This document shows, piece after piece, positions 1-12,850 of a stretch of 64,000 nt of DNA. The translations under genes and the position numbers were made by a program. Below the pieces are notes generated by a model. It ran no database searches and was not told where the DNA came from. It worked only from the letters and a program-made list of their open reading frames with translations. Each line of letters opens with the position of its first letter. The stretch's first letter is position 1. The DNA is from Myoxocephalus aenaeus. Lineage: Eukaryota > Chordata > Actinopteri > Perciformes > Cottidae. Location of the stretch: positions 2,513,501 to 2,577,500 of the forward strand of contig JBAMJR010000099.1 in the NCBI GenBank assembly GCA_038501785.1, in the 5' to 3' direction.

Positions 1-689
1 CCGAAATATCTTTCACGGACAGACGTTTTTAAAGGGTCAAATCGCTATCCAATCACTGTTAAACAAAATATATATATATATATATTTTATATAAAAGACT
101 GTGGAATGAAAGTTCAGAGTTGATCAGAGGTGAAGCATTTGGTGCAGCAGATAAATGAGAAGCAGCAAAATGAGCGTGCACCATCGGAGTGCTTATTTCT
201 CCCTTTCTTTGCTTTTGTTCTTCAGTTGAATCTTTTCAGAAGGGAAGACAAGCTAATCACTCAGTTTGGGCCATGAGCAAAATTGTTTGCAGGAAGTTTT
301 CCCACACCACAAAATACTGCAAGATGTTTTACATTGTCATCACCTTGGGATGGCATTTCCAAACCCCAATGACTGAATTTCTCTTCCATGTGATATTAAT
401 TAGCACTAGTACTTGCTAATCTCACTTCGAGTAACTGGAATGATTTAAGCCAAATATGTTGCCAACTTTGACCAAATTCCCCAGAATTCTTGCCAGGAAA
501 GACTGGCTCACATCTACAGCTATAAAGTCCCTCTCACCTTGTCAACCATGTCCGTCGCCCAGCTGACACATCACATAAAAGGTGCTGCTTTTTTTCCCCT
601 CACCGTTTCTGCAAATTTCGCAAAGAACATAAATATTTCCCTTTGCTCCAAGACATTCTTTGCTTCAGTGAAAGGCCGATTTAGGATGC

Positions 690-870
690 GGGAATGACGG
701 GGAGCCTGTGGGATCTCTGAGCAGGATGTGGTTGGTTGTTCGCCGGCTCAGGTGAGCCATTTATTCCCATTAGTGCTGATGGTGGAATGATACTTTATTC
801 TTCATTTACCTGACGTGGCTGCCAGATTTAGGTCTGTAGCACTCTGCAAATACAACTCTGACAACAGAGT
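690..870. promoter_or_regulatory. Candidate conserved non-coding element
   Basis: A GC-balanced block with no open frame, containing clustered transcription-factor-like words such as CCCATTAGTGC and ACCTGACGTGGC (a CRE-like core). It stands out from the AT-rich, low-information flanks. The call rests only on sequence texture; conservation between fish species was not tested. Confidence 0.2.
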
Positions 871-1218
871 TAAAGGCATAGCTCCGAGTCTGGAAAACAG
901 ACGCTAATTGGCCAAGTTCACTAGCATGTTTTTCGGGTGGATTTCTTACGTCTTCGGGAAGGCAGTTCTGACTTCTCTTGTGAAATGTCTTTGTCAGCCT
1001 TTGTGTACTTCCGATGTTGAGGGGAAATTTCTGGAAGAGAATAACAATCCCTTGAGCTTTTGGTTATGCAGGGAAGAACCCTACATCACTTTATGTTAGA
1101 CCGGTGGACATACTCACGTTTTCATTTGGGAATTGTGAAAACAGCATGAATATAAAGGCACATTCAAATAAATTATTCTTTATGAAACATTTTTAATACT
1201 ACATCTCTACAAATCTGT

Positions 1219-1246
1219 ATGTGGCTAACAGACTGGTTAGCCACAT
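1219..1246. repeat. Perfect 11-bp inverted repeat with 6-nt loop
   Basis: ATGTGGCTAAC at 1219-1229 and GTTAGCCACAT at 1236-1246 are exact reverse complements around the loop AGACTG. There is no T-run suggesting a polymerase III or bacterial-type terminator, and the stem is too short for a typical pre-miRNA. Confidence 0.8.
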
Positions 1247-1839
1247 GAAGATGTATTGGGGAATGAGTTAAACTTTCTCAGTTTGGTTTGGTGTTGTTAT
1301 TGTTGAAACTTGTGAAGTGACAGATAAGTTTTAGGACCAGATACTTAAGCTTCCATCTCAGATTTATCTGGGTGTTTACGCCAGCATGGAATAATTGCAG
1401 CCACACTACATCTTGTGGATGTACTCATGTAGATGGAGCTGCTTTCCAGTCTTATCTAGCTCCAAAATTCTCTCAACATGTGCCTCACACATTTTACTGT
1501 TTTAATCCAAATGCTATTGTGTCCTGCACACTATAACTGCACCAAAAGCAATTAGCTCATCTCCACAAGGGAAATAACAACTGGCAAGACTTTAAAGTAC
1601 CCTGATGCTATGCAAGCCCATACATGTATTGTGTCCCATTTAGGAAAAAAAAGAGGAGGAAATAATCACCTAAAGATGTGTGTCGAACCAGCGAAACCTT
1701 AAAGACTGTCTTCTATTACTGCATTGAGGGGAAAAAAGAGTTAAGATTGAGATGAAAAGAAGGAATATGATGGTGCTGTTCTATGATTGCACAGTCCTCT
1801 ATTTAGTGTGTGCCGAGACGTCATTGGGGCCGGACATGC

Positions 1840-2160
1840 AGAGATAGCAGATCCAACCGTCAAGTGGGGGACAGAGAGAGGATGAGTGGGATTGATTACA
1901 CCATAACATCAGATATAACAAACCACTAATCTGATGGTCCATCTGCAGTCGTACATCTTCATCTATCATCCACCCTCCTGTCCGTCACCACCGTGGATCA
2001 GGGGCGGCCCAGGAGCCAGACAGGGTAAACTCCTTTCGGCACATCCATGACTCCGTGCCTGTGCATCAATCAACCTGTCTATCTCTGCTCACTGTCCTGC
2101 AAACGTGACTATCTGCTCTCCGAGGAAGTAGGTTCTGCTGATGAAGACTTGGATGTCGTG
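1840..2160. promoter_or_regulatory. Candidate conserved non-coding element
   Basis: A higher-complexity block with words such as GGATTGATTACA, CCACTAATCTGATGG and CCACCGTGGATCAGGGGCGG. The ORFs crossing it have no recognisable content. It is flanked by ordinary AT-rich sequence. The call is inference from texture only. Confidence 0.2.
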
Positions 2161-4354
2161 GATGATACGTGAACCTTACAAACGAGAGATAAGGCAGAAC
2201 CATTCTGGTTTCCAAGCTGGATCAAATTACGTCCCTGCAAACATGTGTTTCCTTCTTTGTGGACATTTTTGGGCTTTTTGCTACTCTGCCAGCATATGCT
2301 TTGTATCACAATGTATGTGACCCAATTCATAAGCCGGTATTTTGTCCCATTATCTGGTTTGCTAATTACCTCAATATTGTCATTTAAATGTAATTATGGA
2401 CATCACGTTATGTTTTCGATGGAAATACATTTGATAATGTACAGAAGGCTGGGAGGGATCCTTCGTCTTGGCAAAGCTTCCATCGACCAAAAACTAAAAC
2501 ATGCACTAAAAATGGATGGCAGAGTTTCTTATGTTTTTGATCACAACAAGAAGTACAAGGATTTTGACATCTGTATTAAGCAAAAATATGCATATAACAG
2601 GCCACATACTGTAACTATGCACCATAAGTGCTGCTAAAAGGTGCATGATGGAAAGCTTGAAGTTTTATCCCCCAAGTGGAAATGAAAACCAGAGTTTGGT
2701 GGGGCTGAGTAACAGAGGCTTTATTTCCTTAGCAGATGGCTACTTCCTATACCACCAACGTCAACGTGTTCTTGAAAAGGGTTTTGTGGTGGTCAGGGGT
2801 AAGGAGGACTTTTAGCTGTTATCGCAAGCTGCAGTGAGACATCATGTGCTTTAGAGACACTGGTCCATCAAACCCTGAGGCAATTACACTGAGAGTACAA
2901 AGGTCATGGAGTAGGGGAGGCAGGAATGAGCCTGCCGGATCAGTTTATCGGATGGCCAGCAACGCAGGAACAGCTGAGGAAACTAGTGGCACTTTTCTCA
3001 GAAGACAAGAGAGTTAATTGCGGAGAGGGAGAGCAAAGGTCACAAATTTGAGTTTTATTTCACATATCTCTTTATCAGGGCTCTTTTAAATTGTTCAAGC
3101 CAACCCAGAGAAGTCAGGAGGGTGTGAACAGATGTGAATCCTTTTAAAATAAAGTTATGTACTGAGAGATTTTGCTGTACCTGCTGCTTTAAGATTAATC
3201 AGCAGAGGCTTTTTCAAGGACGCCTTTTGTAATATGTATGATTTTTTTTAATTATAGTTTGATAGATAATCTTGCACTTTGGAAAGGTACAACAAAGACA
3301 AAAGAGGACATTCGGTGGCGATACACTACTGTTGAAATGTGGTTAAGCAAACAATGAGACGGAATATCAAGTTAAGGCTTGCTGACAAATGTCTTCACTC
3401 GGTTCAATAATACATGAGTAATACTCATAGCAAGAGCAACCCCTCTAAAAAGGCAGTCTTATGAAGTAAATATTTTATGAATGTCAAAGCTCAACTCTGC
3501 TTTTGTAGTTACTCACATGCATATAGACCCTTATGCAGAATAACCCATATTAAGAATAACTCTGGGTGTCTTGAAGCTTAGAACCTTCACTTCAGGTCAC
3601 TGGAAGCTTTGATCCATCTCTCTCTGGGTTTATCATCATTGCTATTTGGTCTGTGCTCATGATCAGCAAATGTGGGTTCATTGTCAACTGCAGAGTTTTG
3701 CAAGAGCAGGTATGGGGCTACAAGAAAGGTTCAGGAGTTTAACGAGAACAGTCGACAGAGTGCCCTGACTAATAAACCACCAGCTGGTTGCCTTATGATG
3801 GCCGACACAGACAAAGTCCAAATGGCCTAACGGAGTCCTGCTTTTCATTGGGACAGTGTATGGCGCAGTGGAAATGCAGCCAGTAAAACGCTCAAGACCA
3901 CCACATCACCTGAGCAGCAAGACCCATGAAATGTCATTCATTCATTCATCGTCGTACATTTTTTTAAATGTGTATTTTTACAGCGCTAGATTCTTTTGCT
4001 CCTCTAACGTGAAAGATGATTTGAAACATGCCATTCTCGTAAAAGTGCTCTGCATCAAACCAAAGTGTACTGCTGTCCTTTCTCAAGATATGATCCTCTC
4101 CATCTGTTACCAACTCATTCTGAAAGTCTGTCTTCACCCATTCACTTTGTCTGCAGTTGATAATGCCAGAAGAGAGATCGAGACTCAGAGTCTAAACAAG
4201 CTTTGTACATATCTTGCCAGCACATAATGCGTGACATGATCTCCATCTTCTAAATGTGCACATTTATTCTGCTAAAATTGCCAAAAATGCAGCGGCCTGT
4301 ACTCATTAACAGCAAAGTGTGCGAATGCTAAAGGGAAGGAGACTGTGTTTATTT

Positions 4355-4570
4355 TGACTCAAGCAAAACAATCTTCATCTCCATTCCGTTCTCCTGCCAG
4401 ATTAATTGGCGTAATTGACTTGTGTTTGTAACACAAGGTAGAGGGCAGACTCACTGACACCGCCAACCTGGCAGCCAGAAGCAATTGGAGCGCCACATAG
4501 CAGTTGCGATGACGAGACATCGAGGCGAGCACTCTGGGTAATTTAATACAACTTAGAAGGTCCACGTGTC
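4355..4570. promoter_or_regulatory. Candidate conserved non-coding element with homeodomain-like sites
   Basis: Contains CAGATTAATTGGCGTAATTG, a close pair of homeodomain-type TAAT/ATTA cores, followed by a GC-balanced segment with CAGCCAGAAGCAATTGGAG and GCGATGACGAGACATCGAGG. This texture is typical of developmental enhancers in vertebrate gene deserts. The 68-residue minus-strand frame here (4359-4565) has no domain and is probably incidental. Confidence 0.3.
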
Positions 4571-5570
4571 TGATAAAATCAGTTGTAGAAGGGAAGATCT
4601 TTTACTTTAGTGCACAACTTTGAGGAACTTGGCATAAAGCAAACCAGAGATTGAAAAAAAAAATCTAACATAGTCGCCTTCGTTGCTCAGCTGAGAACGC
4701 TTTCGTTGTGAAGATATGTCAGCTATGTGGCAGCGTTTGCGTCAATGACTCAGCACTTCCTTTAAAAGAATTTCTCTGCAAGAGTGAAGATCTATCACCA
4801 AAGGGTAGGGTTTACAAGACCCCTGATGACATACAAGTGGCACCCAAGAGATCCTCAAGCCATTTCTGACTTATAACCTCACCCCTCCGAGTCTTGTCAT
4901 TGGCTCACACAAGCCCTGACCCCAGCTGCCTGGGCATAGTATACACTACTGAGGAAGTGGAAATTACCTCTTAATACTGTCAATGCTTCAACACGTTCAC
5001 AAAGGGGCGTTGATGAAAAACACCCTCACTTCCATTACTCTACATATGAAGAAGACAAAGAAGTTATGATGGTGGTTGAGAAGGTTTTACCTCACCCAAT
5101 GGGGCACTTTAGAACAGAAATTATGCAATATATTAAAATATTAGCACATTTAGCTGCAGAAGAATGGTGGTAACTCACTGATGGATACGTTATTATTCAA
5201 AGCACATTATGCTCCGACTTTAAAAGACTACAGGCTTCGCGTCTGTCATATTCTGTTATTTCTTTCAATAAATCATTTGCCCATAGGAAATACCTGATGG
5301 CACTCTTCACTATGCTTAAACTCCCACTGTAGAATATGTTGTATGGGAGTACAGCCTTTGTCGTATTAAGTACATCCCAGCTTGAGTAAAACTTAGAGAA
5401 AATGCTCAGAGTAAATCAAGTTCCCTCAGTATATTTTCCCTTAGCCATCTGGTAGCTATTGAACGCTGTTTTGAATACTCTGAAAAAGAGCCCATAGCTT
5501 ACTCATTATACAACACAACAGTCACATTCCCTCGCCCTCTGCCCCCCTTTCTTTCTGACTGTCTTATCCT

Positions 5571-5611
5571 CTTTCTCTCTCTCTCTCTCTCTCTCTGCCT
5601 GTCTCTCTCTC
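5571..5611. repeat. (CT)n microsatellite
   Basis: Uninterrupted CT dinucleotides at 5575-5596, then GCCTGT and a further short CT run to 5610. It sits in a pyrimidine-rich tract beginning near 5520. Confidence 0.95.
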
Positions 5612-5614
5612 ACC

Positions 5615-5661
5615 AGACCAATCAGTTAAGGAGACACATTACTTAACGAGGTAATTGGTCT
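5615..5661. repeat. Imperfect inverted repeat next to the CT tract
   Basis: AGACCAAT at 5615-5622 pairs exactly with ATTGGTCT at 5654-5661. A second inner stem, AGTTAAG with CTTAAC, continues the hairpin with small bulges. It lies immediately 3' of the CT microsatellite. It could be the remnant of a small inverted-repeat element; its function is unknown. Confidence 0.6.
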
Positions 5662-8600
5662 AATGTCTCTGGGGTACAATGAGAAATGCCATAGTACAGC
5701 ATGCTATTGTGGTTAAGTTTCATCCTATTATGCTACAAGGCATTGTTGGATGTCATGGATTTGGGTCTGTCACACGGTTTGTCAAATACTTTCAGCCTCC
5801 TTGCTTTTAGTACTCCACTCCAAATTAAACAGAAAGAATAAATGTAGCAATGTCTTGCAAAGGTGAGTTTATGGCACTTTGAATGTCGAGGATGCCGTTT
5901 GCCAGCGGGAGCCAATGAAGCATTTTTAACTGGCCGATTTCCTAGATTATGAGAAAATTGACAGCACTAAAATGTGCTGCCATTGAAACCAAATGCTCAT
6001 TCAACTGTGGGGATCCTGATTTCTGGTATGCAACTTTGTGGTTGAAACAGAACCACAAAAGTAGTGATCCCTTTCCATTCCTCTACAATTTTCCATCCAG
6101 CTCCATTTGTTTTTCATTTAGAGAAACACAACTTTTCACCCTTTTCCTCCTGTAAAAACATGTCGTCCCAGAAGGCTTTGCGGGAAGTATCAATCACTGG
6201 AATGGTTGTATTGTGATTACCCCAACACACCGTATCAGACCTGCTTTCTAAAAAGAAAACACCGGACACCAGAGTTATGGCACCAGAGATAACACGCAAT
6301 GGTGTGCACTGTAGTTCAAACTAAAAACCTTATCTGTGACAGGATAGCGAGCATGCATAGTTGTGCAGCTCCAGTATATCTGACATAGCAAGTACACGGC
6401 TGTGGATAGATGAGCGAGGGTAGTGCAGAGGACCATGTCGGCAGATACAGTACCTCTGAATGAAACATGAGCCTTTTTGTCTGAGGAAAGCCACAGTGAA
6501 AACACTGACAGTGTGTGAATCAGCCAGTGAGCATGTGGAAGAATGAAATCATTGGTTTGGAGAAAGGCCTCTTATTGTTCTAGTAAAGACAATGTTTCTA
6601 TACATAATGACCTCTTTCTTTTTTTTCTCATTAGCAACCACAAAAAAATGTCAGGATAGGAGACTGCAAAAACGATTATGATAAATATTGCAACTACTTA
6701 GGCTAGTCATATATTTCTTAAAGCTATTTTAATGGCATAAAATGTAAGAATTTGGACAGACAAAAAAGCCTTTTTACAAATCATACTATTAATTTCATGC
6801 TACAATTGCAGTCTGCTAAAGTGCTCAACAAGAACAAGAAAGTTTTGATGACAGATGTTAAATAATTGAATTTCTTCCTGATTATGGCGACTCTGGTAAC
6901 TCCATCGGACTGTTTCTGTCATTAAACTAATGACAGAAAATGAACTCTCCCTATTCTCACAGACTGGTCTGCGAATGGCATGTATGTACAATGGATTAAA
7001 AGAAATTGCAGACAAGTATGTAATCATTCTAACCATCATGCGATGTAGCGAACTCTCCATTACCGGCTGTTTAAGTTGACAACATATTACTTTCTTTTGT
7101 TTCAATCGTTTAAGCCGTAGATTTATTAAGACTAAACAGAGAGGTCTTTTTCAGGTCAGCCTGATTATATTTCAGGCAGAGAGGAATAAAAGCACGAGTC
7201 TTTCAAACTAACCGTGTCAAAAGAAAAGTTGTTATTGTGTCCAAGTCTAACCTCTGACCCTCAGATCAGAGGATTTCAAAATAGATCACAGTCAGTTATT
7301 CTGGTTTGTTATCGTTCATGGAAAGCTGTGGAAAACCATGACATAAAATGGATGAATTTCTCACTAAAATGGGGAATTCATGAAGAAAATTGTGTAGTAA
7401 TTGAGAAGAAAATAAAGGATTGGGAAATTACATATTCTATTTTGCCAGGGGAAAATAAATGATCTGTTCGTCAAGAATTATTTCTCTCCTGTGTGTTCCA
7501 TTGATGTGGAATCTCTCAGGGGCCTGTTTAACTCCATTTGTTTTACAATATTCTAATTAAGGTTGTCTCAAATCATTGTTCATTTTCATTTGAAATGACT
7601 AGCTGACATGTGTGTGTGTTTGACAAAGCTGGAATTCCCTCAATGAACAGCAACAGTTTCATGTACAAAGATAATAATACAGCGGCCAAAAATGGAGCTG
7701 TAACACCATGTTATCGCTCCATCTGTCTGAAACTGTCACGGAGCTAACCACAAAGAAACAAAGTCAGAGAGGTGTACACAGGAGTGTAGGTATCTCTCCA
7801 TTCAAACCAGCTCAGACGTCAGCCCTGTGTGTTGTACTATTTGAGGCAAACAGCTTGTACACAACACTCCCTGAATCACTTACAAATGATTGGTTGCAAG
7901 TACTATTTTTGTACAGAAGTTTGTCCACCGACACAAATATGTTTTATTCTTATTCTTTTAGGTACAAAATCATACCGTGTGCACTGTTTATGTGTCCATC
8001 ATGCTGGATGCTTTACTTTTGTATTTAATTATTAGAATATATTGTGGCATTAGAAAGTTGAATTAACATGTACATGTTGTAAACTGTATGTACGTACATA
8101 AACTACTGTATACACAATGTATTGCATATTCATATTTGTATTGATTAGTTGTGGACCAAAGCTTCAAATGGTGTTCTACTAGATTGTAGCTGAATTAGTT
8201 TAGTAACTGTTCAGAATATTGGCCAGGCATTTGAGTCAATAAACCCAAGCACAGAGATGTGCTTCTATTTTGCACCAATAAAGTAGTATTGACGTGTAAT
8301 CACCATATTAACGATGCATTGACAACGTGTATTCACATGTAAAGAAGGATACAGCAGTCTGTGCCAATCCCAGCCTTGCATTGTATTCTCCTCTCTCCTG
8401 CAGCACTGTCATGCATTCCTTCCAAACCTTTTAACACTTTGCTATCAGCAACTTCCTTATTCTGTCAGAAGTTGTCAAGAGAGGGTAGAAAATGAACTGC
8501 AATAGAGGGAATTTCCTGTTGATGTCTCTGTTATTTCCCTCTTTTCCCTTTTATGACATGTCATCAATATTACCATAATAGGAGCAAACTGCCACAACAA

Positions 8601-10849
8601 ACTAAAATGGCCTGTTTCAGTGTCCTACAGGGTGGAACAAGGGAAAAAAAAGGTTAGGTTTATTTAAACCCGATGGAAATCTCGCTGCTTTACTTGCAAA
8701 GGGTAGTTCACGTCCATGTCAAATTGTACAACAACAAGTCAACTGCTGACCGGCTACATTTCCCCTTCTAAGTGGAAAGCATTGTTATAGTCTTACAAGT
8801 CACTTCCATTTATACAGCTGTGGATTTACAAGAAACACACAGGCTACATTAACTCTGTAACAGCTTAATGTAGCACCTAGGAATTCAATCACAATCCCCT
8901 GGTTCTCTGTAAATGTCAAGTCACTAACTAGTGAAACTTTAAATTTTCTTTACTTTAAATGTCTCAGAAAACCGTATGATCTCGGTATCGGTCCTGCACA
9001 TGGTTTCCACTTGTTCTCCACCTGTGAATGTAAGTCCTGCTTAGAGTTACATCATTAAAAGTATGATATTGATCCGTTCACAATTGTTTTTTTTACAATT
9101 TGCAATGACACGTTGGGCTCAAAGAATTATGCTCTGGTGAAATATCTCTGCAGTTTTATTTCAAAAGTATTATTTATTCAAACTGTAGTGGTTCACAATT
9201 GCAAATATATGGTATGATAATGTTTAGACTGAAACATTTACAACAGATTTATAAGCAGACTCGTCTTTTATTTTGCACACTATTGTAATATATACAGTTT
9301 TATACCAAGGACACCACCTGTCATAACTACTGATGGAATTTGTGAATCCTAGCTTCAGTGGTCAACTTTAGCAAACGTGTGCATGTTCTTGTTTTCACTT
9401 GGCTGCTGCCACCTTTCTGGCTCCGTGCTCCTCTGTTTATCTGCCTCCGTCTCCGTCACTTGCTCACAGAGTGACACTGACGGAGGTGACGCCTGCAGTA
9501 GCTGAGATACGGCAGAGCTAATGGATTTGTCCCAGGCATCTGAGAGACATCAGTGCCCAGACTCAGACGGGATGAAACACAAAGGCAAAGAGTTTAAACG
9601 CTTTTCTCTTTCATCTTCATTTGGCCTCAAAAGAGACAAAAAAAGAAAAGTGACTGAACAACGTCTCACATCTCACCTCATCTACACCACAGCTCCCATC
9701 CATCATCTTTGGCAGTCTAAATCCCCATCCTTTCATTCCCCTAAAGGAGGGCAGTTTGTAATGGGGAGAGTTTGTTAAGAAAAAATCTATTTTCATTTCG
9801 TCTCAGAGGAAAAAGCTTTAAGGCGACTTGCTACATTCCATTTAAAGTACATAATGTATCTAATTGTCTATGAAACCTCAAACAGCCTTTGTGACACGTA
9901 ACCATGTGTTCCATTTAGCTAACATGCACCAAGCTGCTGTTTCAAGTACTGATCCAGCTCAGTGATGCGATACATAAACCCAGAGGACCAACGGACAATC
10001 AAAACCTCCAATTCATGTCAGGTTTCAGAACCAGGGTCACTCACAAGGTGGAGAATACATGTGGTAAAAAAAAAATACTTTTGTAAATAACTTTACTTTA
10101 CTTGGCTCTTTTTAAACTTCTATGTTATATTGCTATTATTGCAAAAAAAAAGTGTCTAAAGTCAATAAACACAGTCACAACCCAAACTCTTGGGCACATT
10201 TTGCTGCAATTATAGATGTGCTTCATGATTAAAGACATCAGACCGGCACATCGGGGAGGGTGGCTGGTGGCTGTTTGAAAACCAGATGCCCAGCAAGGAT
10301 TTCTACACTTTTTTACTATTTAGCTCATAAAAACAGGCAAGTACAGCGGCTTCATAACATACACATGGCTAGACCAACTTTTTGTCTTGAACCGCCATCA
10401 AAATCTACCTATTGGTTTGACTCATTGCAGTACTTTCTTGTTGTGCTGATTTCATTGAAGTTCAAATATGTGTTGTGAAGTTGCCAAAACTACAAGGATG
10501 ACTAATGACTCTTCGTGTGCCAAGGGATACAGTAGTCTGTAATTTGGTCTAGCTATGAACAGTAACATGTTGGTGGAGCCAAGGCTCTATGTCATAGATT
10601 GCCACACTGAAAAACCGTAAGATTTAAATGTATTCTATCCACTATAGTACAATATTGAGCCCTACGTGATCTTTCATTTCAAAATCAAAGTAGGTCAGTG
10701 TGGTTAACTATGTTCTAACACATAAATAAATTGGATTAGGGTGCCGTTATTGCTTCCTGAATAATGAGTTGCACAAGTGTAATGCATTCCTGAGCAGACA
10801 TTATTGATTTACTGTTAGTCTCAAATCCATCCATAATTCATATTTAAGC
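5662..10849. other. Gene-poor stretch, nothing recognisable
   Basis: No ORF resembles a known protein and no recognisable transposon was seen. The stretch is AT-leaning, with T-rich and A-rich runs near 6615, 9088 and 10065. The only structure worth noting is a pair of 14-bp perfect palindromes at 8065-8100. Confidence 0.65.
8065..8100. repeat. Two adjacent 14-bp perfect palindromes
   Basis: AACATGTACATGTT (8065-8078) and TATGTACGTACATA (8087-8100) are each self-complementary and lie 8 bp apart. They share the core GTAC. Short AT-rich palindromes of this size can arise by chance or from decayed TA/CA microsatellites. Confidence 0.8.
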
Positions 10850-11290
10850 TGCAGGCTCTTCCTTGATAGCTGAGAAAATCCCTTTAAGGCACGAGCGGGG
10901 AGACCTCAGCAGACTCGCGAAGCTGTAAGTGAAAACTGAAGCGACAGGAAATGAAAAGGGGAGCGAAGTAGCCAATCACCCAACATTCCTACCAAACGTG
11001 TACCAGGGGGTCGCAAGGTTAAAGGTGAGGGGTTTCTGGACAGGGAGCACAGCTGTGTGCCATGAGGGGCGCACAAAGACGCCCCAGCGTGACCCCCAAA
11101 GTCACAACTTCCACCAGGAGTCACCCATAATAACACATCTGGGCCTGATTCCCCCTAGCAAGCAGGTATCATGGCAGAACAGAGGGCCTCCTTCTCTCTT
11201 GTTTGTTTGTCATTTATTAACCTCATCCCAACCTCGCCGTGCCCTTCTCATTAGAGCTGTGATTGACAACTCAAGATGCCAAACTCACCC
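10850..11290. promoter_or_regulatory. Candidate conserved regulatory block with a DR1-like nuclear-receptor site
   Basis: An unusually GC-rich block for this window, including CCAGCGTGACCCCC, CCAGGAGTCACCC and GCCAATCACC. AGGTTAAAGGTGA at 11016-11028 is two AGGTCA-like half-sites separated by one base, which is the DR1 arrangement bound by HNF4, COUP-TF and RXR heterodimers. A 154-codon plus-strand frame (10929-11393) spans the block but has no domain, and its composition does not suggest a real exon. A retained GC-rich, non-repetitive block in a gene-poor region suggests constraint; this is inference. Confidence 0.3.
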
Positions 11291-12761
11291 TGAGATCCTT
11301 TTCAAAATAAGTCCACTGCTAAACCTTTGTTTTCTAAATGAAAAAACATTTGAGTTAAAGAAGCATTATAATGATAGGATTTTATATAATTAATTATATT
11401 GGGTACCTATTGTTTGTTGGACTATTAAAGTCAGCCTACACTTTAACCTGTAAATGCCACCTACAGAGTAAAGTCAGTTCAATGTAATGTCTATGACATC
11501 TTGCTCGCACTGTGCCACAATGCTGCACTGTGGTATTCGTCATCATGTCGTCTGCACCAATGTCACCGAGACAGAATCGATATTGTATTTGTGATTGATT
11601 CTTGATCACTGCTTAATGTGAAACCGTTACCAATTTGATTAACCAATCAAATCAACTCTGCTAGAAACGACACAAAAGACTGATAGCATCTGACAAGAGA
11701 TCAAACGCGTGATGAATTGCAAGTCTCATTTTTCAGATGAGATGCCCTCCAGTTTAATGACTTTTGACCTCAGTTCACCTCTCGGATTTTGTGTTTGCAT
11801 GCTCGAGAAAGATTGACGTGTTTGGCTGTGCTGCTTGTGCTTGTGTGTGTTTTTTTTTGTCTCTTGTATGTGTTTCTTGTGTCTCTGTATGTGTGTGCCA
11901 GCCTGCATGTGTAACAGATTTGAAGACGTTGGTTTAATCGTCCCCCAACATCACTCCCCTCGTCCTCATTAAATGCACATTCCTAATTTGGCTTGATGGT
12001 AGAGTGCCTGTCCAACTTCTGTCCAGGACAAAGCATAGGGTTTGAGAAAGGTAATGGGATACCGTCTGAGAAGATGCTATCGTCCATCTGCCAGCACCAG
12101 TCAAACCATTATGGGTGTTTTGTGTCTGCCAGCCCATCAACATTTCAGTTAATTTGCATACATTTTCAGGAATAAGCATGTTTGAATATGTATTCCGACA
12201 TGTATGCAAATGTAGGAGCATAAACACATGCACATATTCACATTTTTACGTGGGGGAATGTTTCAGAGTATTTATGTTTTTAGTACATGGGCATTTGCCG
12301 ATATGTAATTCTGTGGGTGTCTCCAGCTTCCACCTCCTCAACCCCCGTCCTCTCTCTGGCTGTGAATGTAGAGCAAGCCAATTTAGCAATAGTCGCATCT
12401 CTGCTTTTTCTCAGTGGCATTATCATGATATATTTTATTTATCAAACGTTCTGCCATGCATGTTCTCTCACACCACCTGTTAGCGATGCACTCTGCATGC
12501 CACTGAATGCAAACGAGACCTTGGCCCTGCATGTAATTGAGCAACACGATGCACCTTCAAAGTACGTGGAGCAGATGTCTCTCATCTCCGGAGACCTTAT
12601 CTGAGAGAAATGGATAAATAAGACATAGGCGTAGAAATACAGATGGAGGTGGTGGTGCTGAGGAGAGGAAGAAGGGGACAGGGAAGGAAATGGTGATGCT
12701 GATCCTTTCCTGTCAGGCTGGGATTAGAAAGGGCAAGAGGAAAGAATGTGACTCCAGGGCA

Positions 12762-12763
<2 letters not shown>
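11291..12763. other. Non-coding stretch with one enhancer-like block
   Basis: A TG/TTG-rich, low-complexity segment lies at about 11810-11905. A higher-complexity block follows at 11960-12180, with ATTCCTAATTTGGCTTGATGG, CCAGTCAAACCATTATGGG and CAGTTAATTTGCATA (an octamer/homeodomain-like word). No protein family was recognised in the overlapping frames (12115-12483, 12287-12604 plus). Confidence 0.5.

Positions 12764-12831
<68 letters not shown>
12764..12831. repeat. (GT)n microsatellite
   Basis: About 34 uninterrupted GT units, followed at once by a GA-rich tract (12835-12850). It is likely polymorphic. It produces spurious Cys-Val and Thr-His repeat frames on the two strands. Confidence 0.98.
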
Positions 12832-12834
<3 letters not shown>

Positions 12835-12850
12835 AGAGTGAGAGAGAGAA

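Larger units (their letters stand above)
1..5570. other. Gene-poor stretch, no recognisable gene
   Basis: No ORF here resembles a known protein family. The longest (2245-2637 plus, 3856-4227 plus) have random-looking composition and no domain. The stretch contains a short (TA)n run at 69-85, an 11-bp stem hairpin at 1219-1246, and three blocks of mixed composition rich in homeodomain-like words that look like possible enhancers (listed separately). The rest is plain AT-leaning DNA in which I see nothing specific. Confidence 0.7.

Noticed and set aside
69..85. TATATATA run as a TATA box
   Set aside because: A microsatellite-like TA tract with no nearby coding exon or initiator.
2245..2637. 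130-codon frame with a hydrophobic start
   Set aside because: No recognisable domain; the hydrophobic part arises from T-rich sequence.
10929..11393. 154-codon plus-strand frame
   Set aside because: No family resemblance. The GC-rich part looks regulatory and the AT-rich end shows no codon pattern.
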